A stretch of 64,000 nt of DNA from Methanoperedens sp049303315 (GCA_049303315.1 JBAQMZ010000029.1:124001-188000); one strand, 5' to 3'; shown: positions 35,179 through 43,578, counted from the first letter of the stretch. The notes: a model not told the origin generated them from the sequence alone. Numbers and translations are program-made.

Positions 35179-35409
35179 TTGGTAATAGGAGTTACTCTTG
35201 TGAATGTTGTGCCCGGGCAGGAAAAAGCGGCATATAATGGGCTTGTAAAGATAAAAGGAATAAAAGATGTATATCATGTGTTCGGGGAATACGATTTTGT
35301 AGTGATAAGCAATGTGGATGGCTTGAGTGCGTTAAATAAACTGGTGGACACTATCAGGGAAAGCGAAAACGTCACGAAAACGCAGACAATAGTGGGAGCT
35401 GAGCTTTAA
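35179..35409 (+). CDS. Lrp/AsnC-type ligand-binding (RAM) domain protein
   Basis: A 76-residue stand-alone RAM domain without the usual helix-turn-helix: VTLVNVVPGQEKAAYNGLVKIKGI, then VYHVFGEYDFVVISNV and VTKTQTIVGAEL. The start is a TTG at 35179 preceded by GGTGAT, a good match to the 16S tail. Stand-alone RAM proteins can bind amino acids or pair with full Lrp proteins. It is 11 bases upstream of top6B, so it is likely co-transcribed. A TATA-like AGTATATCTG lies near 35123. Confidence 0.85.
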   Translation: MVIGVTLVNVVPGQEKAAYNGLVKIKGIKDVYHVFGEYDFVVISNVDGLSALNKLVDTIRESENVTKTQTIVGAEL

Positions 35410-35420
35410 GAGGATACTTA

Positions 35421-37271
35421 ATGGTCATTGCCGAAGAACTTGCGAAAAAGCAAAAGGCCATCAGTATCGCTGAATTTTTTGAGAAAAACAGGCAAATACT
35501 TGGATTCGATTCAAGTAGCAGAAGCCTGTTAACATCGGTCAAGGAAGCGGTAGATAATTCCTTTGATGCCTGCGAAGAAGCGGGAATACTTCCTGATATT
35601 TTAATTAAACTTGAAAATGCGTCCAAAAATAACCTGACGCTTATCGTGGAAGATAACGGGCCCGGAATCGTAAAAGAGCAAATCCCCAGGGTTTTTGCAA
35701 AATTGCTCTACGGCTCACGGTTCCATGCAGTCAAGCAAAGCCGCGGGCAGCAGGGGATTGGCATCTCGGCGACCGTATTGTATTCGCAGCTCACGTCGGG
35801 CAGGCCTGCAAAAATCGTATCGAAAATAGATAAGGACGCACCTGCTCATTATTTTGAACTTCTCATAAACACGCAGACCAACGAACCGGAAATCCTTGTC
35901 GATAAAATAACCGACTGGGACAGGCTGCGGGGCACGCGCATCGAACTTGAGATGGAAGCATCGTATATTAAGGGAAGGAGGCAGTCTGTATATGAATACC
36001 TGAAGGATACAGCGATTGTAAACCCACATGCTCGTATTACTCTCATCGAACCCGATAATAACCAGATAATATTTGAAAGGGCGACCGATAAACAGCCCGT
36101 GCAGGCGGTTGAGATCCTTCCGCATCCTCATGGAATCGAACTCGGTACGCTGATGAAGATGTTGAGGTATTCCGAAACTGATAAAATTGATGAATTTTTG
36201 CGTGAATCATTTTCCAGAATTGGCGCCCAGACTGCAAAAGAAATTTGCAATAAAGCGGGCATTGACCCTGAAACCGACCCTAAGGCGGTAACGCTTGATG
36301 AGGCAAAGAGGCTGCATGAGGCGTTTAAAAAGGTAAAGATACTGGCGCCTTCTACCGACTGCCTTTCTCCCATTACCGAGGAGCTTATCCGAAAAGGCGT
36401 AGGGAAAGAACATACTGTGGATTTCATTGAGACCACGACCCGTCCTGCAGGTGTGCACAGCGGTCACCCGTTCCAGGTGGAAGCAGGGATAGCATACGGT
36501 GGCAATCTCCCCAAAGAGGAGAAGGTGGAGATACTCCGGTTTGCCAACCGAGTGCCGCTTCTTTACCAGCAGGGAGCCTGCGCCATAACCCATGCAATTG
36601 AGAATCTTAGCTGGAGGAATTATTCCCTTGACCAGCCGGGCGGCTCGCTTCCCATCGGTCCTGCGATAATTCTTGTGCATGTTGCATCCACGCATATTCC
36701 TTTCACATCCGAATCAAAAGAAGCGATAGCTGATGTCCCGGAAATCATAGGTGAGGTGGAACTTGCGCTCAAGGATGTGGCGCGGCGGCTCAAGCTCTAT
36801 TTGTCAAGACAGGACAATCTCGAAAAAAGGCGGGAAAAAGAGGAAATAATCTATTCCATCCTGCCGCGCATGGCAAAAAAGGTGGGCGAGATTCTTGACA
36901 GGCCGACGCCTGATATTACACCTATTGTTGCGAAAATCATGGGGAATGTGTTTGCCCATAGAGTGGTGAAACAGAACGGGAAAGGGTTTGATGTAGAAAT
37001 AAGGTTGAAAAACCACGGGGATTCGGTGCATCATTTCATTCTTCATGAGACGCTCCCCTTTTCGATCGAATCGCCAAGCCCCGAACCAAAGAAAATCCCT
37101 GTGGGAAAGCAGATAGATTATGTATGGAAAATCTCGCTTAAGCCCGGCGAACAGAAAGCGGTTATTTACAAACTGGGCATCGGGTCGGATGAGGCGGCTA
37201 AACTTCCCCAGCTTGTGGTTGAGGGCATCGAGAGTGAACTTATTACAGGCGCAAAGGCGGTGAATGTATGA
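35421..37271 (+). CDS. top6B: DNA topoisomerase VI subunit B
   Basis: ATPase subunit of the archaeal type IIB topoisomerase. The 616 residues contain the GHKL ATP-binding motifs VKEAVDNSFDACEEAG, VEDNGPGI and QQGIGIS, the H2TH-like middle, and a transducer domain (switch lysine region in HVASTHIPFTSESKEA). Length is close to the family norm. The stop overlaps the start of top6A by 4 bases (ATGA). Confidence 0.95.
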   Translation: MVIAEELAKKQKAISIAEFFEKNRQILGFDSSSRSLLTSVKEAVDNSFDACEEAGILPDILIKLENASKNNLTLIVEDNGPGIVKEQIPRVFAKLLYGSRFHAVKQSRGQQGIGISATVLYSQLTSGRPAKIVSKIDKDAPAHYFELLINTQTNEPEILVDKITDWDRLRGTRIELEMEASYIKGRRQSVYEYLKDTAIVNPHARITLIEPDNNQIIFERATDKQPVQAVEILPHPHGIELGTLMKMLRYSETDKIDEFLRESFSRIGAQTAKEICNKAGIDPETDPKAVTLDEAKRLHEAFKKVKILAPSTDCLSPITEELIRKGVGKEHTVDFIETTTRPAGVHSGHPFQVEAGIAYGGNLPKEEKVEILRFANRVPLLYQQGACAITHAIENLSWRNYSLDQPGGSLPIGPAIILVHVASTHIPFTSESKEAIADVPEIIGEVELALKDVARRLKLYLSRQDNLEKRREKEEIIYSILPRMAKKVGEILDRPTPDITPIVAKIMGNVFAHRVVKQNGKGFDVEIRLKNHGDSVHHFILHETLPFSIESPSPEPKKIPVGKQIDYVWKISLKPGEQKAVIYKLGIGSDEAAKLPQLVVEGIESELITGAKAVNV

Positions 37272-38419
37272 CTTTGATGAACCCGTCTAAAAAGGATGAA
37301 TCTAATGGGGTTCATCAAACCGAGAAAAGCAATAAGGAGATACGTGATTCTCTCTCAAAGACGACTCTAAAGAAACTCATCCAGGATTTCTATGAGCAAT
37401 TCGAGAGCGAAACCATTCCCCATATCGTCCTGCCTTCGCGCACCAAGAAAAACATCGAATTGAACGTGGACAGCGATGTGTGGGTTTACGGTGACAGCGA
37501 GAGCATGCGCAGTGCGAAAACCGTAAAGGGCGCAACGCAGTTACTCAAAACATCGCATGTGGTAGAACTTTTGATGAAAGGACATCTTGACCAGAACAAA
37601 AGCTCAACCCTTCGAGAACTGTATTACATCAGCGAGAACTGGGATATCGCGAAATTCCATGAGCAGGCCGAGAGCGACCGCCTGATAGAAGACCTTGAGA
37701 TAATAACCGGTTTGCAGCGCGAGGATTTCCATGTGCGCCCCGAGGAGAATGGCGCGACATTGTACGGGCCTATCAAGATCAAGGAATTAACAAAGCGCGG
37801 CGACCGTACCATGCACTGCCAGGACGAGGTTGGCGAGGCCGGATACCAGATTCCATACAATGTGGAGACGATTAAGTTCGTGGAACACGATGCGAAGTTC
37901 ATTATCGCTATCGAGACAGGCGGTATGCAGGACAGGCTCATCGAGAATGGTTTTGATGAAAAATTCGATGCCATCCTCGTTCACCTGAAGGGCCAGCCGG
38001 CGCGTAGCACGCGGCGCATCATCAAGCGCATGAATGAGGAACTCAAGCTCCCCGTGGTGGTGTTCACTGACGGCGACCCCTGGAGCTTCCGCATATATGC
38101 AAGCGTGGCTTACGGCGCCATCAAGAGCGCGCATCTTTCTGAGTTCATGGCTACGCCTGCGGCAAAGTTCATAGGTGTGCAATCATCGGATATCGTGGAG
38201 TACGAGCTTTCCACTGACAAGCTCAATGACCAGGACATCAAGGCGCTTCAGAGCGAGCTTACAGACCCGAGATTTGATACGCCTTACTGGAAGGACCAGA
38301 TTAATCTTATGCTGAAGATAGGGAAGAAGGCTGAGCAGCAGGCTTTTGCCGGGAAGGGGCTGGATTATGTGACTGATGTTTATTTGCCGGAGAGGCTGGG
38401 GGAGATGGGAGTTATTTAA
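37268..38419 (+). CDS. top6A: DNA topoisomerase VI subunit A (Spo11-like)
   Basis: DNA-cleaving subunit, 383 residues. The catalytic tyrosine is within STLRELYYISE (Tyr119/120), and the Toprim acidic residues are in VVVFTDGDPWSFRIYASVAYG. The last 35 or so residues (KKAEQQAFAGKGLDYVTDVY and LPERLGEMG) recur in a second copy at 38975-39083. The stop codon shares its last base with the hicA ATG (TAATG). Confidence 0.95.
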   Translation: MTLMNPSKKDESNGVHQTEKSNKEIRDSLSKTTLKKLIQDFYEQFESETIPHIVLPSRTKKNIELNVDSDVWVYGDSESMRSAKTVKGATQLLKTSHVVELLMKGHLDQNKSSTLRELYYISENWDIAKFHEQAESDRLIEDLEIITGLQREDFHVRPEENGATLYGPIKIKELTKRGDRTMHCQDEVGEAGYQIPYNVETIKFVEHDAKFIIAIETGGMQDRLIENGFDEKFDAILVHLKGQPARSTRRIIKRMNEELKLPVVVFTDGDPWSFRIYASVAYGAIKSAHLSEFMATPAAKFIGVQSSDIVEYELSTDKLNDQDIKALQSELTDPRFDTPYWKDQINLMLKIGKKAEQQAFAGKGLDYVTDVYLPERLGEMGVI

Positions 38420-38676
38420 TGGATAAAAGCGCTGTTTATGATGAATTAAAGAGCAATCCTAAAAATGTGCGTTTTAACAGGTTATGCGGCGCAGCAGAAT
38501 TATTTGGTTTCAGGTTCAGGGGAGGAAAAGGAAGCCATGTGATATACAGGCGGGATGGCATAAATGAGATGTTGAATTTTCAAAATGTCGATGGATGGGC
38601 AAAACCTTATCAGGTAAGGCAGCTTTTAAAAATCATTGATAAGTATAATCTCCTTAAGGAGGAAAATCATGTATAA
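38419..38676 (+). CDS. hicA: HicA-family mRNA interferase toxin
   Basis: An 85-residue double-stranded-RNA-binding-like toxin. The key motif is GGKGSHVIYRRDG with His40 as the expected catalytic residue, and the C-terminus has KPYQVRQLLKII. It is slightly longer than the minimal HicA (about 60-80). Its ATG overlaps the top6A stop by 1 base, an unusual coupling of a toxin to a housekeeping gene. It overlaps hicB by 8 bases. Confidence 0.85.
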   Translation: MDKSAVYDELKSNPKNVRFNRLCGAAELFGFRFRGGKGSHVIYRRDGINEMLNFQNVDGWAKPYQVRQLLKIIDKYNLLKEENHV

Positions 38677-38944
38677 GTATGCGATAGAAATTTTCTATAG
38701 CGAGGAAGATGAAGGATATATTGCCATAGTGCCGGAACTGCCTGAATGCTCTGCTTTTGGGGAAACTGAAGAGGAGGCGTTGAAGGAAATCAAGGTAGCG
38801 ATTGACTTATGGCTGGAAACCGCTAAGAAAGACGGGAGAGATATACCTGAACCAACTGGAAAAGAACTCCTGAGGACTGCGGTTGAGGGGTTGGTTGGCT
38901 TTAAAGGTGGACGTTCGCAAAGAGCCAGTGCGGAATGTGCATAG
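38669..38944 (+). CDS. hicB: HicB-family antitoxin
   Basis: A 91-residue antitoxin with the partially degraded RNase H fold of HicB: YAIEIFYSEEDEGYIAIVPELP, then CSAFGETEEEALKEIKVAIDLWL. AAGGAGG lies 7 bases before the ATG at 38669. The usual C-terminal DNA-binding domain is missing or very short, so self-repression may be weak. The last residues (SQRASAECA) look irregular, close to the junction with the top6A fragment. Confidence 0.85.
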   Translation: MYKYAIEIFYSEEDEGYIAIVPELPECSAFGETEEEALKEIKVAIDLWLETAKKDGRDIPEPTGKELLRTAVEGLVGFKGGRSQRASAECA

Positions 38945-38974
38945 GCATTTGATGAGAAAAAAGATTTGCCCGCA

Positions 38975-39083
38975 GTTGAAGAAGGGGGAGAAGGCTGAGC
39001 AGCGGGCGTTTGCGGGGAAGGGGCTGGATTATGTGACGGATACTTATTTGCCGGAGAGGCTGGGGGAGATGGGGGTGGGTTGA
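38975..39083 (+). pseudogene. Duplicated 3' end of top6A
   Basis: About 102 bases match the last part of top6A (38312-38413) with roughly 11 mismatches and no gaps. It encodes KKGEKAEQRAFAGKGL and LPERLGEMGVG, then stops. It has no own start signal and is too short to be functional. Its divergence (about 89 % identity) argues for recombination with a related top6A rather than a fresh duplication. Confidence 0.8.
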
Positions 39084-39122
39084 AGATGACGATTATTGAT
39101 TCTACATTTAAAAAGGTCTAAA

Positions 39123-39854
39123 ATGAAATGGAAAGACCATAGGCGGTTGATCGGCGCTGCAACGCAACGTCACGCTGTTCCTCCATTCACATATAAAGGA
39201 TTAATGGAAGGTGTTGTATATCCAGATAAAACTAATTCTTGGAGAAAGAAACGCGGTAAAAGACTGGAATCCCATCATCATCCCGATACTGATAAAATTA
39301 TAAAACTGATATGGCAGGCACGCAGGCATTGGCTTGATGGAAAAGAAAATGATGCAGGATTCCAGCTTGGACGAGCATTGCATTACATTCATGATAGTCT
39401 TGTAAGTAAAGGATTTTTAGGTTGGTCACACGATTTAAATGAAAATGAAATAAATACTTTACAGATCAATGAAAATGCTCTATATGCTGGTATAGTGGAC
39501 TCGGACTGCGATCCTTTTTATGTCGAGAAGTTGGTACATTATAGTTCACCACAAAGCCCAGAAAAGGCACTTGAGATAGCATCGTACATTACGGCATCGC
39601 TTATCAAGGCGGTCTTGAATTATCAAGCAATTCCCCTAGCACTTGAAGAAGAGTCCAAAATTGCAAGCATACAACATACAAAATATCAGAAAGCTGGCAT
39701 TGGCGCAGGTCTTATAATCTTTTTACTGGCAATTTTTATTAATTCTGTGCAGTTAATTTTATTTGCACCTGTTCTTGGTTTTATTGTTATAAAAATGGAT
39801 GGTAGATATAATCGAACTGAAAAAAAGTTGAAATGGTTCAATTGCCCGAAATAA
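39123..39854 (+). CDS. Membrane-anchored zinc-dependent phospholipase C/P1 nuclease-like protein
   Basis: A 243-residue protein. The N-terminal domain is His-rich (HHHPDTDKIIKL, later QLGRALHYIHDSLVSKGFLGWSHD), which resembles the metal-binding helical fold of zinc-dependent phospholipase C and S1/P1 nucleases. Two transmembrane helices lie near residues 190-225 at the C-terminal end. The frame opens at a TTG at 39096, but the ATG at 39123 gives the sensible start. Family call is tentative; no signal peptide is visible, so the catalytic part should face the cytoplasm. Confidence 0.5.
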   Translation: MKWKDHRRLIGAATQRHAVPPFTYKGLMEGVVYPDKTNSWRKKRGKRLESHHHPDTDKIIKLIWQARRHWLDGKENDAGFQLGRALHYIHDSLVSKGFLGWSHDLNENEINTLQINENALYAGIVDSDCDPFYVEKLVHYSSPQSPEKALEIASYITASLIKAVLNYQAIPLALEEESKIASIQHTKYQKAGIGAGLIIFLLAIFINSVQLILFAPVLGFIVIKMDGRYNRTEKKLKWFNCPK

Positions 39855-39941
39855 TATTTATGTATATTTCACTTAAAACCTCAGCTAACTCATAGCCAAA
39901 ACCCAATGCTCCCTTTCTACACCCGAACGTCCACCCCCCAC

Positions 39942-40423
39942 CCGATGCTCGGCGCGGGTCGGGGAGATTATCCGCATCCCTGCAACCAATCCACAACATT
40001 CAGGCTGCAATCCTCGAAAACCAGCGCCGAACAGTCAAAAATAATTCAGCCATACCATTCCCAGACCCCGGCGCCGCCGCAAAATGCGATAACGCGCCCC
40101 AAAATCTTCGCGCCCTCTGCCTCCTTTGCGGTGCATTGGCTAAAACCGCAAAGCACAAAGAACGCAAAGCACAGCTTGCTAAAATTTCCAACCCGAGTTC
40201 GTACAAGTTCGTACGAGTTCGTTGTTCAAAATTATAGATGATGCGCCGCCACAAACAGACACCGGCGCATCCCGCCCCCGCCCACGATGCCCCGGCGCTG
40301 GTCGAATAAACCCAAACAAGCTTCCATGACACGTCTCCTCAGGCTGCCGCTCTTTAAAACCGCGCGCCTCCCCTGCCCATCGGCGCCGTCCTGCAAATAC
40401 AGACTCGAAAAGTCTATTCACGG
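39942..40423. repeat. GC-rich repeat block A
   Basis: The 563-base gap 39855-40417 holds no gene but a composite repeat. Core 1 (about 39942-40100) shares TTCAGGCTGCAA, GAACAGTC, AAATAATTCAGCCA and ACCCCGGCGCCGCC-type segments with blocks B and C. Core 2 (about 40100-40305) is shared with block C and includes the GCAAAG hairpin (40106-40169) and three tandem 10-base units of GTTCGTAC (about 40194-40222). The right part (40271-40423) is shared with block D. GC content is well above that of the neighbouring genes. Confidence 0.75.
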
Positions 40424-40924
40424 ATTCCAGACTTTAATCCATTCCACTCTTTCAAAATCGCTATCGTTAGTAGCAATGTCGAATATTCTATATCTTTTCA
40501 TAACTGCCAGATGCAGCGAATCTTTCGGGTGAAGCAGGTATTCTGTTCCATAATCGTATATCTTAAAAGCATCATCGCCTGTAATTTCAAGAAGCTTCAG
40601 GGTTTCGAGAGATTTGACATATCCAATAAAATCCTTAACGATTGAATAACATTTCTGTGCGAAAATCCTGTCCTTTTCAATCTTTTCCCTCACTTTTTGA
40701 GGGCTTTTGGAATCAAGAATCTCAAGCCCTTTGTTTATAATAAGGACGTATGCAGCCTCATCAATAACAGCTGGTGAGGTGAATGCCTCTACCTCATTAT
40801 TTTCAACTTTCTCTAAAAAAGCGGTTGCAGATTCTGTATATTTTGATTCTGCCGCATGATAGACAAATATGTTTGCATCAATAAAAATAGGCCCATTTGT
40901 AAAGCCGGACAGCTTATTTCTCAT
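40418..40924 (-). CDS. vapC: PIN-domain toxin (VapC-like)
   Basis: A 168-residue PIN-domain ribonuclease. The acidic active-site residues are Asp16 (FIDANIFVY), Glu56 (PAVIDEAAYV), an Asp in HPKDSLHLAV and an Asp in TNDSDFERV. It overlaps the upstream antitoxin gene by 11 bases. It is longer than typical VapC (about 130) because of an inserted helical segment around residues 65-100. Its 3' end runs into repeat block A. Confidence 0.85.
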   Translation of the reverse strand: MRNKLSGFTNGPIFIDANIFVYHAAESKYTESATAFLEKVENNEVEAFTSPAVIDEAAYVLIINKGLEILDSKSPQKVREKIEKDRIFAQKCYSIVKDFIGYVKSLETLKLLEITGDDAFKIYDYGTEYLLHPKDSLHLAVMKRYRIFDIATNDSDFERVEWIKVWNP

Positions 40925-41138
40925 ATTTTTCTAAGATGCTATCAGAATATATATCCTTCATTTCTTTTAAGGAGAGTCTCAATTTCCCGCAATAGCCCTT
41001 CATTCTTCTTGTGATATTTTTTTCCTTGATTATAAGTTCTTTTTCTCCGATTTTGACTTCGACACTTCCGGATATCTTTGCATCGTGAAGAGTCCCGTAA
41101 GGAATAACAAGCCCTTCTTTAACGCCATCAACTTGCAT
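40914..41138 (-). CDS. vapB: Antitoxin partner of VapC (VapB-like)
   Basis: A 74-residue protein starting MQVDGVKEGLVIPYGTLHDA, with SGSVEVKIGEKELIIKEKN, of the AF2212/DUF104-like or AbrB-like beta-rich type, ending in a helix that would bind the toxin. TTTTATATATAAAT at 41159-41172 (minus-strand TATA) is about 25-30 bases from the ATG, so the message is probably leaderless. Assigned mainly from its 11-base overlap with vapC. Confidence 0.7.
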   Translation of the reverse strand: MQVDGVKEGLVIPYGTLHDAKISGSVEVKIGEKELIIKEKNITRRMKGYCGKLRLSLKEMKDIYSDSILEKYEK

Positions 41139-41249
41139 ATTAAAACTAAACGCTGGATTTATATATAAAACTTGACACGAATCAAAATAAAAATATCGAT
41201 AAACTCAATTTCCCCTTTTACTCCGCACTTTCCCCCCCTCCTCCCCCAA

Positions 41250-41400
41250 CCCGAATGCCCCGGCGCCCGTCCTTCGAGATTCCCGGCATCCCTGCACCCG
41301 CTCCACAACATTCAGGCTGCAAACCTCAAAGCCAGGCGCAGAACAGTCAAAAATAATTCAGCCACCCCATTCACGGACACCGGCGCCGCAGCGCAAATAT
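41250..41400. repeat. GC-rich repeat block B
   Basis: Occupies the 292-base gap between the two vapBC pairs. It has core 1 only: CCGGCGCCCGTCC, CCACAACATTCAGGCTGCAA, CAAAAATAATTCAGCCA and GACACCGGCGCCGC match blocks A and C. The hairpin and GTTCGTAC units are absent. Confidence 0.7.
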
Positions 41401-41430
41401 TTAAAATGGCTCAAACCCCATCCATATATT

Positions 41431-41829
41431 TCAGTTTTCAGTTACGTATACCTTCTCAACTTCCTCAAATACACTGAAATGCTTTTCATTCGCTGTAATC
41501 AAAATCAGATCTTTCTCATAAGCAGTAGCAGCTATTAATGCATCAGGAAGCTTTGCACTATAAGCAGCATATTTTCTTCTGAGTCTTCCAGCGGTAACTG
41601 CTATATCTCTTTTAATTTCCACAGCTTCCATTACATCAAGAACGTCATAAATGTCCGCCTCGTCTTTATCATCTCTCGCACCTGACATCAGTTCTGCTTC
41701 AGTAATGACAGAAAAGAATCCAGCAGCCTTGCCATCAATAATTCTAAAAAGAAAATCCTTTGACTTACTTTTTCCTTTAAGATAATTTATAATAACGTCT
41801 GTATCAACAAGATACCGGGCATTCTGCAT
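41431..41829 (-). CDS. vapC: PIN-domain toxin VapC
   Basis: A 132-residue PIN-domain protein of normal VapC size. Active-site residues: Asp9/Asp11 in YLVDTDVIINYL, Glu in ITEAELMSG, Asp in KLPDALIAATA, and Asn/Glu in ITANEKHF. It directly abuts vapB (stop of vapB at 41830 reading leftwards). The 3' side touches repeat block B. Confidence 0.9.
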   Translation of the reverse strand: MQNARYLVDTDVIINYLKGKSKSKDFLFRIIDGKAAGFFSVITEAELMSGARDDKDEADIYDVLDVMEAVEIKRDIAVTAGRLRRKYAAYSAKLPDALIAATAYEKDLILITANEKHFSVFEEVEKVYVTEN

Positions 41830-42078
41830 TTATTTATCCCCTGTCCTTTCTTCCCATTCCTCCCGCATCTTCTTTGCAAATTCAATACCACTTTTAATCT
41901 CACTTCTTCCTGCCCATGCTCCAAACGCTTTTATCGCCTTCTCTTTTCGTTTATCCGTTTTCAAAGTGACTTTTACTATACTATTAACTACCAGACCCAT
42001 TTCCCTTCTAATTTCATCAGGCAAAGAGAGGTGCCCATCTGATAAAACTCTTGCTGAATAATTAATAGCTTTTGTCAT
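41830..42078 (-). CDS. vapB: AbrB-type antitoxin VapB
   Basis: An 82-residue antitoxin with an N-terminal swapped-hairpin AbrB DNA-binding domain (SARVLSDGHLSLPDEIRREMGL then SIVKVTLK) and a C-terminal helical toxin-binding tail (KSGIEFAKKMREEWEE). A minus-strand TATA (GATATAAATTAG near 42090-42101) lies about 20 bases upstream, so it is close to leaderless. Partner of the downstream vapC. Confidence 0.85.
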   Translation of the reverse strand: MTKAINYSARVLSDGHLSLPDEIRREMGLVVNSIVKVTLKTDKRKEKAIKAFGAWAGRSEIKSGIEFAKKMREEWEERTGDK

Positions 42079-42171
42079 TTTCTACATGCTAATTTATATC
42101 AGCTTTAATAAAATCCTTTCTATTCCATTGCCTCTCCCAACCACAGCGCCATTCTCCCATAAATCCCCCCA

Positions 42172-42530
42172 CCTGAATGCCCCGGCGCCCGTCCTGTGAG
42201 ATTATCCGCATCCCTGCCCCGCTCCACAGCATTCAGGCTGCAAACCTCAAAGCCGAGCGCCGAACAGTCTGAAATAATTCAGCCACACATATTCCCAGAC
42301 ACCGGCGCCGCCGCAAAATGCGATAACGCGCCTCAAAATCTTCGCGCCCTCTGCGGTGATTCATCAACCGAAACCGCAAAGCGCGCAAAGAACGCAAAGC
42401 ACAGCTTGCTAAAATCTTCAATCCGAGTTCGTACGAGTTCGTTGCTAAATTCATAGATGATGCGCGCCGCCATAAACAGACACCGGCGCATCCCGCCCCC
42501 TCCACCCGATGTCCGGCGCGGGTCGGGAAG
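42172..42530. repeat. GC-rich repeat block C
   Basis: Fills most of the 483-base gap 42079-42561. It carries core 1 (42172-42334) and core 2 (42335-42530): the GCAAAG hairpin at 42341-42400, two (not three) GTTCGTAC units at about 42425-42442, and ATAGATGATGCGC then CAGACACCGGCGCATCCCGC, all as in block A. The difference in unit number between A and C shows tandem expansion or contraction. Confidence 0.75.
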
Positions 42531-42561
42531 AACAGATAGAATGATTCTCATTTATCCCCGC

Positions 42562-43260
42562 TCAATCCACTCCTGAATATCCACACACCCCAACCCGCGG
42601 GGAGTTGACCACAGGAAGCAATACCTCTTCACCACATTTATGGTCAGAAGCACAATCATCACAAACCCAGCCTTCTCCTGAATGGCTGCATTGTCTGCAA
42701 ATATACGTTGCGATTTTCCCGCATGAATCACAATTGACTAAAGGCGGCTCATTTCGTGCGAGGATATTAATCGATCTGTCTGAATCTTCAATTTCCCTTT
42801 CATGTACTACTTTGAGTTCAAGGTAAGTGGGGCTTCCAAAATCATATTCATAATAAAATTCTTTTCCATGTCTCAAAACTTTTTCCAGCAAATAATTCAT
42901 ACTTTTATCGTCTTTGAAATATTCATCTGTTTCTGACATATACCTTGTATCATTTATTGTAAAGGCGCTCAAATGCATACAGCACTCAACCCAGGTATTC
43001 CTAAGAAAAACATCAAGCCCTCTAAGAAGGGAATTTGCAGGTGCTTCAAAGTACATCCAGTACTCATGCAAAAAGCTTCCCTTAACCAGAATCGTGAATA
43101 ATCTCGTTTGTATCGGCACAGAAAAACCCGAAGGCTTTCGAGCAGGATGTTTTTGCAGACATGATACAAGGTGCTTTTTCATTGCAATCTTACTGAACAT
43201 GCCCCCACAAAGGGTGCAAATTCCATTCGTTTTTTGAATTTTGGGTTTTCGCGCTGCCAT
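42562..43260 (-). CDS. pRiA4b ORF-3-like protein with zinc-finger ends
   Basis: A 232-residue protein. An N-terminal C2H2/C2HC-like finger (CTLCGGMFSKIAMKKHLVSC) precedes a central domain with EYWMYFEAPANSLLRGLDVFL, HLSAFTINDTRY and FYYEYDFGS-type residues, the pattern of plasmid pRiA4b ORF-3-like proteins. A C-terminal Cys/His cluster (CDSCGKIATYICRQC, CDDCASDHKCG) ends it. The function of this family is unknown; it is common on plasmids and mobile elements. It stands between repeat blocks C and D. Confidence 0.6.
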   Translation of the reverse strand: MAARKPKIQKTNGICTLCGGMFSKIAMKKHLVSCLQKHPARKPSGFSVPIQTRLFTILVKGSFLHEYWMYFEAPANSLLRGLDVFLRNTWVECCMHLSAFTINDTRYMSETDEYFKDDKSMNYLLEKVLRHGKEFYYEYDFGSPTYLELKVVHEREIEDSDRSINILARNEPPLVNCDSCGKIATYICRQCSHSGEGWVCDDCASDHKCGEEVLLPVVNSPRVGVCGYSGVD

Positions 43261-43383
43261 GTTATGATGCCTCGATCAATCTTGGGAATACTGACCAGAA
43301 ATAGTTGATACCAATATATATTATAATTCATTATTTGTGGGTGAAAATGGCAAGTCATGCCCTATGATCTCCACCACTAACCT

Positions 43384-43543
43384 TCCCCCGCCCATCGCCC
43401 CGATGCCCGGCGCGGGTCGAATAAACCCAAACAAGCTTCCCTAACACGTCTCCTCAGGCTGCCGCTCTTTAAAACCGCGCGTCGCCTCCCCGCCGCTCAC
43501 GGCGCCGTCCTGCAAATACAAACTCGGAAAGTCTATTCACGGA
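43384..43543. repeat. GC-rich repeat block D
   Basis: Within the 503-base gap 43261-43763. It matches the right-hand part of block A (40271-40423) closely, through ATAAACCCAAACAAGCTTCC, CACGTCTCCTCAGGCTGCCG, CTCTTTAAAACCGCGCG and AAGTCTATTCACGGA. It ends where the vapC relic begins. The remaining bases up to 43763 hold only an AT-rich promoter for the TRAM gene. Confidence 0.75.
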
Positions 43544-43578
43544 GCTAGGTGCAGCGAATCTTTCTGGTGAAGAAGATA
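43544..43578 (-). pseudogene. vapC fragment (PIN motif relic)
   Basis: Thirty-five bases matching 40505-40539 inside the first vapC. On the minus strand they still read LLHQKDSLHLA, against LLHPKDSLHLA in the intact gene. Relative to block A and vapC, about 82 bases between the repeat and this motif are missing. It shows that a repeat-vapC cassette once stood here and was deleted. Confidence 0.65.

Noticed and set aside
40179..40421. Short frames inside repeat blocks A and C (for example 40000-40332, 42233-42505)
   Set aside because: They are GC-driven open frames in repeat DNA with Ala/Arg/Gly-rich, non-protein-like products, and they are not conserved in frame between blocks A and C.
39942..43578. 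CRISPR array or true integron
   Set aside because: The repeats are long, few and of variable composition, with whole genes between them and no uniform spacers; no Cas genes, integrase or clear attC core sites (GTTRRRY/RYYYAAC pairs in position) were found.
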